A DNA stretch of 8,891 nt, from contig CAMCXJ010000087.1 in the NCBI GenBank assembly GCA_945883455.1, positions 1 to 8,891 on the forward strand, given 5' to 3'. How positions within the stretch are numbered: the first letter of the stretch is position 1; the number at the start of each line of letters is the position of its first letter. Of the stretch, positions 5,381 to 8,891 are shown in pieces. The notes beneath the pieces were generated by a model. That model made no database searches. It was given only the letters and a program-made list of their open reading frames with translations, and was not told the DNA's origin. Source of the DNA: Prosthecobacter debontii. Lineage in GTDB: Bacteria > Verrucomicrobiota > Verrucomicrobiia > Verrucomicrobiales > Akkermansiaceae. Made by a program: the position numbers and the translations under genes.

Positions 5381-7783
5381 ATGAAACCCAAGAACCATAG
5401 CACCAGCCTCCGCAACTCAAGCATCGGAGTCCCACTGGTCACTGCCATCGTAGCCATCAGCCTTTCGGCCGCCAACGCCCAAGATAATTCCTGGACCGGC
5501 GGCACCAGCACGGATTGGAACACCGCGGGGAATTGGAGCCTAGGGAATGTACCTACTGGACAGGGTGCCATTGTCAACAACACGTCGGGAAACATCGCAA
5601 CAATCTCCAGCAACATTACGGCAACGCCCACCGACATCTACGTGCGCAATGGCAGTCGAATTGATCACCTAGCTGGGACTGCTGGCACGGGCGCGGGTAA
5701 TTACATGTGGGTCGAAAACGGGACATACAACCTCGCAGACACTGCATCAGTGGGCTCTGGCATCAGCGGCTTTGCCCAAGGCACCGGATCTCTCAGTGCG
5801 AATGCCAATCTGCTTGTCGGGGCCTGGGGCAATAACCGGAATGGAACGATCAATGTAAACACCACCGGAACCTTTGCTGTAGCAGGCGAGCTATTTTTCG
5901 GCGACTCCACAGGGAGCCAAGGCACTCTGAATCTCGAAAGCGGCACCATGACGGTGAACAACAAGATCTATGTCGGTAACAACAGCGGCACCGGCACGCT
6001 GACCATGTCCGGCGGCACACTGACCAAGACCGGCGGCGACCAAACCTTTGTCGGCCGCGACAATGGCACCGGGACCCTCACCCAGAGTGGTGGGACTATC
6101 ACCCTGAACCATGATTTCTACGTGGGACAAGGCGGCGGTGGCAACGGCACCCTCAATCTTAGCGGCAACTCGGTGCTCAACACCGGGCGTGATTTTGTCA
6201 TTGGCCGCGAAAGCGGTACTGGCACGCTTAATGTTACTGGCGGCACGATCACCAAAACCGGAGACGAGAAATTCATCGTCGGCCACAACAATGGTGTGGG
6301 CACCGTGGTGCAAAGCGGCGGGACGATCAGCGCGAACAACGAACTCTACATCGGCAACGAAAACGCTGGCGCCTCAGGGACCTACACACTGAGCGCAACA
6401 GGAGCACTCAACGTTGCCAACGAGGTTGTCGTGGGTCGAGAGAGCGGCACGGGTGTTCTGAATGTAGACGGCGGGACGCTCACCACCACGGGCAACGGCA
6501 ACATGTATATCGGTCGCCGCAACGGCACCGGCACCTTGAACCAAACCGATGGAGCAATCATTGTGAACCGCGAGTTCGGCGTGGGATCGCGTGACGACAA
6601 CAAAATCGGCACCGGCACCTACAACCTGAGCGGTGGCTCCATCACTGTGACGCAAAACTTTTTCGTTGGCAAAGAGCTAGGTGCAATCGGCACGATGACG
6701 ATGACGGGTGGAACGGTGAATGCCAACGAAAGCCTGCGCATCGGTCACAATCAAGCGGCAGGAAGCCTCACCCACAACGCTGGCATCATCAACGTGCAAA
6801 ACGAGGTTTATATCGGCAATGAGAACAACGCCTCATCCGTGGGCACCTACACACTCAGTGGTTCGGCGGAACTGAATGTGGGCAACGAGGTGCATATCGG
6901 CCGCGACAACGGAACCGGCACCTTCAATCTAAATGGCGGAACCGTCACGACCAAGAAACTCGAAGGCGGCAACGGCAGCGCGACTGTCAACTTCAATGGC
7001 GGCATCGTGAAGGCCAAGCAAGACGATTCGAACTTCATCACCAACCTCGACACTGCCAACCTGCAAGGCGGCGGCGCGGTGATCCACAGCAACGGGTTCA
7101 ATGTCGGCACCTCGCAGGTGTTTACCGGCACCGGCGGCATCACCAAGACCGGAGTCGGCAGCCTCACAATTGACAACACGAGCAGTTATTCAGGTGCGAC
7201 CACCGCTGCCGGAGGCACACTGATCATCAACGGCAACATCTCGACAAGCAGCCTCACTACAGTTGACAGCGGCGCAACTCTCTCCGGATCAGGAACAATA
7301 GGCGCCGCTGTCATCAACGGCACGCTCGCCGTGGGAAACAGCCCGGGCCAAATGAATTTCACCAACACGGTCGATCTGAACGGGATCACCATCATGGAAA
7401 TCGACGGCACCTCGGGCGCGGGTGTCGCGGGTGGTCATGATTTCATCAATCTAACTGGCGCAGGAGCGGCGGGTATTCTCACTTACGGTGGCACGCTCAC
7501 GCTCGATATCGGCACTGCCTTAGGAGCAGGAACCTACGCATGGAATCTCTTTGATTTCGCTAGCGAGACCGACACCTTCGTCACCATTTCACTCGCCGAC
7601 CAATATTCCGGCAGCTTGGCCAACAACGGCAGCGGCATCTGGGGCCTCAGTGATGGTAGTAACACTTGGCAGTTCAACGAATCGACTGGAGTCCTTGGCT
7701 TAACTGTGATCCCCGAGCCGGGCACCGTGCTGTTGGGCAGCTTGGGTATGCTCGCTCTGCTTCGCCGCCGTCGCGATACTTGA
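5381..7783 (+). CDS. PEP-CTERM beta-solenoid surface protein (autotransporter-type repeats)
   Basis: An 800-residue exported protein with no enzymatic motif, probably a surface or matrix component. The ATG at 5381 is preferred over an in-frame TTG at 5342 because the paralog at 8266 begins with the same MKPK...LRN...G.PL sequence. The signal peptide runs to about A33 (SAANA|Q). A head segment begins WTGGTSTDWNTAGNWS, as in many autotransporter-repeat proteins. From about residue 165 to 550 there are some 15 beta-helix rungs of about 22-28 residues with the pattern GTLxxxGGTxxxxxxxxVG. Residues about 586-620 form a classical autotransporter-associated beta-strand repeat (GGITKTGVGSLTID...YSGAT...GGTL), followed by a conserved GSGTIG...G.LAVGNSPG segment. 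The C terminus is a PEP-CTERM sorting signal: PEP at 778-780, a hydrophobic stretch at 783-794, and RRRR at 795-798. This predicts recognition by an exosortase encoded elsewhere. No Shine-Dalgarno is visible. Confidence 0.92.
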   Translation: MKPKNHSTSLRNSSIGVPLVTAIVAISLSAANAQDNSWTGGTSTDWNTAGNWSLGNVPTGQGAIVNNTSGNIATISSNITATPTDIYVRNGSRIDHLAGTAGTGAGNYMWVENGTYNLADTASVGSGISGFAQGTGSLSANANLLVGAWGNNRNGTINVNTTGTFAVAGELFFGDSTGSQGTLNLESGTMTVNNKIYVGNNSGTGTLTMSGGTLTKTGGDQTFVGRDNGTGTLTQSGGTITLNHDFYVGQGGGGNGTLNLSGNSVLNTGRDFVIGRESGTGTLNVTGGTITKTGDEKFIVGHNNGVGTVVQSGGTISANNELYIGNENAGASGTYTLSATGALNVANEVVVGRESGTGVLNVDGGTLTTTGNGNMYIGRRNGTGTLNQTDGAIIVNREFGVGSRDDNKIGTGTYNLSGGSITVTQNFFVGKELGAIGTMTMTGGTVNANESLRIGHNQAAGSLTHNAGIINVQNEVYIGNENNASSVGTYTLSGSAELNVGNEVHIGRDNGTGTFNLNGGTVTTKKLEGGNGSATVNFNGGIVKAKQDDSNFITNLDTANLQGGGAVIHSNGFNVGTSQVFTGTGGITKTGVGSLTIDNTSSYSGATTAAGGTLIINGNISTSSLTTVDSGATLSGSGTIGAAVINGTLAVGNSPGQMNFTNTVDLNGITIMEIDGTSGAGVAGGHDFINLTGAGAAGILTYGGTLTLDIGTALGAGTYAWNLFDFASETDTFVTISLADQYSGSLANNGSGIWGLSDGSNTWQFNESTGVLGLTVIPEPGTVLLGSLGMLALLRRRRDT
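5993..6916 (+). repeat. Three-rung super-repeat, four copies, inside the PEP-CTERM gene
   Basis: The solenoid rungs repeat in sets of three. Copies start at 5993, 6221, 6452 and 6689, with a fifth partial one at 6917, so periods are 228, 231, 237 and 228 nt (76-79 residues). Rung A tends to read (M/V)xGGTLTxTG and a GN/GR/GH loop. Rung B carries Q or H in xxQSGGTI (LTQSGG, VVQSGG, LNQTDG, LTHNAG). Rung C reads (N/T)LSxxxxL. The copies are well diverged in DNA, so the expansion is old or selected for sequence drift. Confidence 0.7.
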
Positions 7784-7816
7784 GAGGCTTTCGGAGTCGA
7801 TGAGGTTTTCTCTGTT

Positions 7817-8242
7817 ATGAAGTTCTTCTTTCAAAACCTGAGTGTCCCCACCGCTCTGCTGCTGGGCATACTCACCATGATGATCACAAGTGCCTCCGCG
7901 TCCGAGAAACCCGCCCGTGCCTGGGCGGTGGTCGAGACCACCAAGGACAACGGGCACAGACTCAGCGCCGTGCCCGCCCCTATTAAGGCTGCGGTTTCCG
8001 CCGAGAACGCCATCCCCTGCGATCCCTCCAAGACCTTTCAGGAAATCCGCGGCTTCGGCGGCGCGCTCACCGAATCCTCGGCCTGGGTCCTCGCGCAGTT
8101 GCCGCAAGAGCAACGGATGGAAATCCTCCGCCGCTACTATGACCCCAAGGAAGGCATCGCCTTCACGCTCACCAGCTTCACCAAGTTCGTCCAACCCAGT
8201 GCCCGCCGTATTCATTCGGAAGGCGGCCCCCAGGGGATTTAG
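7817..8242 (+). pseudogene. GH30 glucosylceramidase-family remnant (internally deleted, nonsense-terminated)
   Basis: An open frame of 141 codons with a signal peptide (about 1-29, SASA|S), far shorter than the usual 450-500 residues of GH30. Residues about 64-118 are clearly the GH30 N-terminal region (PCDPSKTFQEIRGFGGALTE, VLAQLP, GIAFTL). Directly after this, residues 119-132 (TSFTKFVQPSARRI) match the family's C-terminal HFSKFxxPGAxRI segment, which normally lies roughly 300 residues later. The catalytic barrel with both glutamates is therefore absent. Past the TAG at 8240-8242 the same frame continues as SIAFSNN (8243-8263), which fits the family's xVAFxNPDG strand, so the stop looks like a nonsense mutation. 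TGAGG at 7801-7805 could serve as ribosome-binding site. It lies 33 nt after the PEP-CTERM gene, so it could still be transcribed with it. A small secreted protein or an assembly collapse are alternatives. Confidence 0.8.
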
Positions 8243-8265
8243 TCCATCGCTTTCAGCAATAATCT

Positions 8266-8891
8266 ATGAAACCAAAATCAACATCCGCTAGGCTCCGCAA
8301 CGCCACCTTCGGAGCGCCGCTTACTGCCGCCGTCGTCCTCTGCTTCAGCGCGTCGCTCAGCCATGGTGCTGATAACGTTTGGACCGGAACCACCAGCTCG
8401 GATTGGAATGACAAGTCCAACTGGTCGGAAGGCGGCGTGCCGGATACGGCCTTTAGTGAAAACGCCGTTGTCTCGACGGTGTCTCCCAACATCGCCACGA
8501 TCACCGCCGATATCTCGTTCACCCCCAATGACATCATTATAACAGGAGGAGGCCGGATCGATCATCGTGCGGGGATTGCCGGCACATTTGGCGGTGCCTG
8601 GATGTACGTCGGTCAGGACAGCACGCCAAGCTTCTACAACCTCGCCGACACCTCGACCACGGGACCTGGAATCAGTGGCTTTCCCCAAGGCTCAGGAACT
8701 CTGAATGCTACCGGAAACCTCAACTTGGCCGCATGGGGTGGCAATCGCAACGGGACCATGAACATTAACACGACCGGTTCCTTGAATGTCACAGGGACAA
8801 TTCGCATCGGTAACGACAACGGTTCCGTCGGCGTGATGAATTTGGAGTCGGGTTCGGTAATTCTTTCGCACACTGGTTGGGGAGCAGACGA
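8266..8891 (+). CDS. Second beta-solenoid (PEP-CTERM-type) surface protein, 3' partial
   Basis: An open frame of 208 codons from the ATG at 8266 to the right edge, clearly a paralog of the gene at 5381. Matching landmarks are MKPK/LRN at the start, WTG.TS.DWN...NWS at about 39-53, NIATI, RIDH.AG, YNLADT, GISGF.QG, NRNGT and MNLESG. The signal peptide runs to about residue 34 (SLSHG|A or GA|D). Compared with the upstream paralog, a few residues are added around QDSTPSF. The region seen is the head plus the first beta-helix rungs, so a long rung domain and a PEP-CTERM tail are expected past the edge but not seen. No ribosome-binding site is visible. The ATG begins 23 nt after the GH30 remnant's stop, inside what reads as residual GH30 coding sequence, so this gene probably lacks its own promoter and relies on read-through. 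Confidence 0.88.
   Translation, partial: MKPKSTSARLRNATFGAPLTAAVVLCFSASLSHGADNVWTGTTSSDWNDKSNWSEGGVPDTAFSENAVVSTVSPNIATITADISFTPNDIIITGGGRIDHRAGIAGTFGGAWMYVGQDSTPSFYNLADTSTTGPGISGFPQGSGTLNATGNLNLAAWGGNRNGTMNINTTGSLNVTGTIRIGNDNGSVGVMNLESGSVILSHTGWGAD

Noticed and set aside
5993..6916. CRISPR-like or DNA-level tandem array
   Set aside because: The repeats are coding, diverged at the nucleotide level and in frame with a beta-solenoid. There are no identical repeats with unique spacers.
5891..7410. Several minus-strand open frames of 70-140 codons opposite the solenoid gene
   Set aside because: They are low-complexity (Val/Pro/Ala-rich) mirrors of the Gly/Thr/Asn-rich repeats in a region with little stop-codon chance. 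None shows a domain or ribosome-binding site.
8240..8265. Third operator copy upstream of the second solenoid gene
   Set aside because: Only the TAGTC half-site (8240-8244) is present, without GACTA at the right spacing. It falls in residual GH30 coding sequence, so it is probably chance.

Overview
The window looks like chromosomal DNA from a Verrucomicrobiota bacterium (Opitutales/Verrucomicrobiae-like), possibly from a metagenome. This rests on four things: moderately high G+C, two giant repetitive proteins of the PEP-CTERM type (one with an intact PEP/membrane/Arg-cluster tail), a C-terminal ADPDGDGL-type module on a secreted glycoside hydrolase that is typical of this phylum, and few strong Shine-Dalgarno sequences. 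The taxonomic call is inference from gene content.

Layout. Positions 1-2533 (minus strand) hold a two-component system: a membrane histidine kinase with a large extracytoplasmic sensor region (314-2533), followed 15 nt later by a NarL/FixJ-type response regulator that runs off the left edge (1-298). Diverging from the kinase is a secreted four-module GH5 glycanase (2578-5268: GH5, CBM6-like, fascin-like trefoil, FN3, C-terminal module). After a 112-nt intergenic region comes an 800-residue PEP-CTERM beta-solenoid surface protein (5381-7783). A collapsed GH30 glycosidase remnant (7817-8242) follows, and then the start of a second, paralogous beta-solenoid protein (8266 to the right edge, incomplete).

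How it may work together. A perfect inverted repeat, TAGTC-N6-GACTA, occurs twice: in the kinase/GH5 divergent region (2527-2542) and upstream of the PEP-CTERM gene (5288-5303). The sequences around the two copies are also nearly identical. The simplest reading is that the adjacent response regulator binds both copies. It would then coordinate a secreted beta-glucan-type hydrolase with surface proteins exported and sorted by an exosortase. This is a hypothesis; the DNA-binding half of the regulator lies outside the window.

Most notable: (i) the paired palindrome; (ii) a GH30 gene reduced to its N-terminal strand region joined in frame to a short piece of its C-terminal region, lacking the whole catalytic middle and then interrupted by a stop codon; (iii) a three-rung super-repeat of about 76-79 residues inside the PEP-CTERM protein; (iv) tandem solenoid paralogs flanking the GH30 remnant, the second starting 23 nt after the remnant's stop. 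No tRNA, rRNA, CRISPR array, insertion sequence or integrase was seen, and no gene-free stretch exceeds 300 nt.
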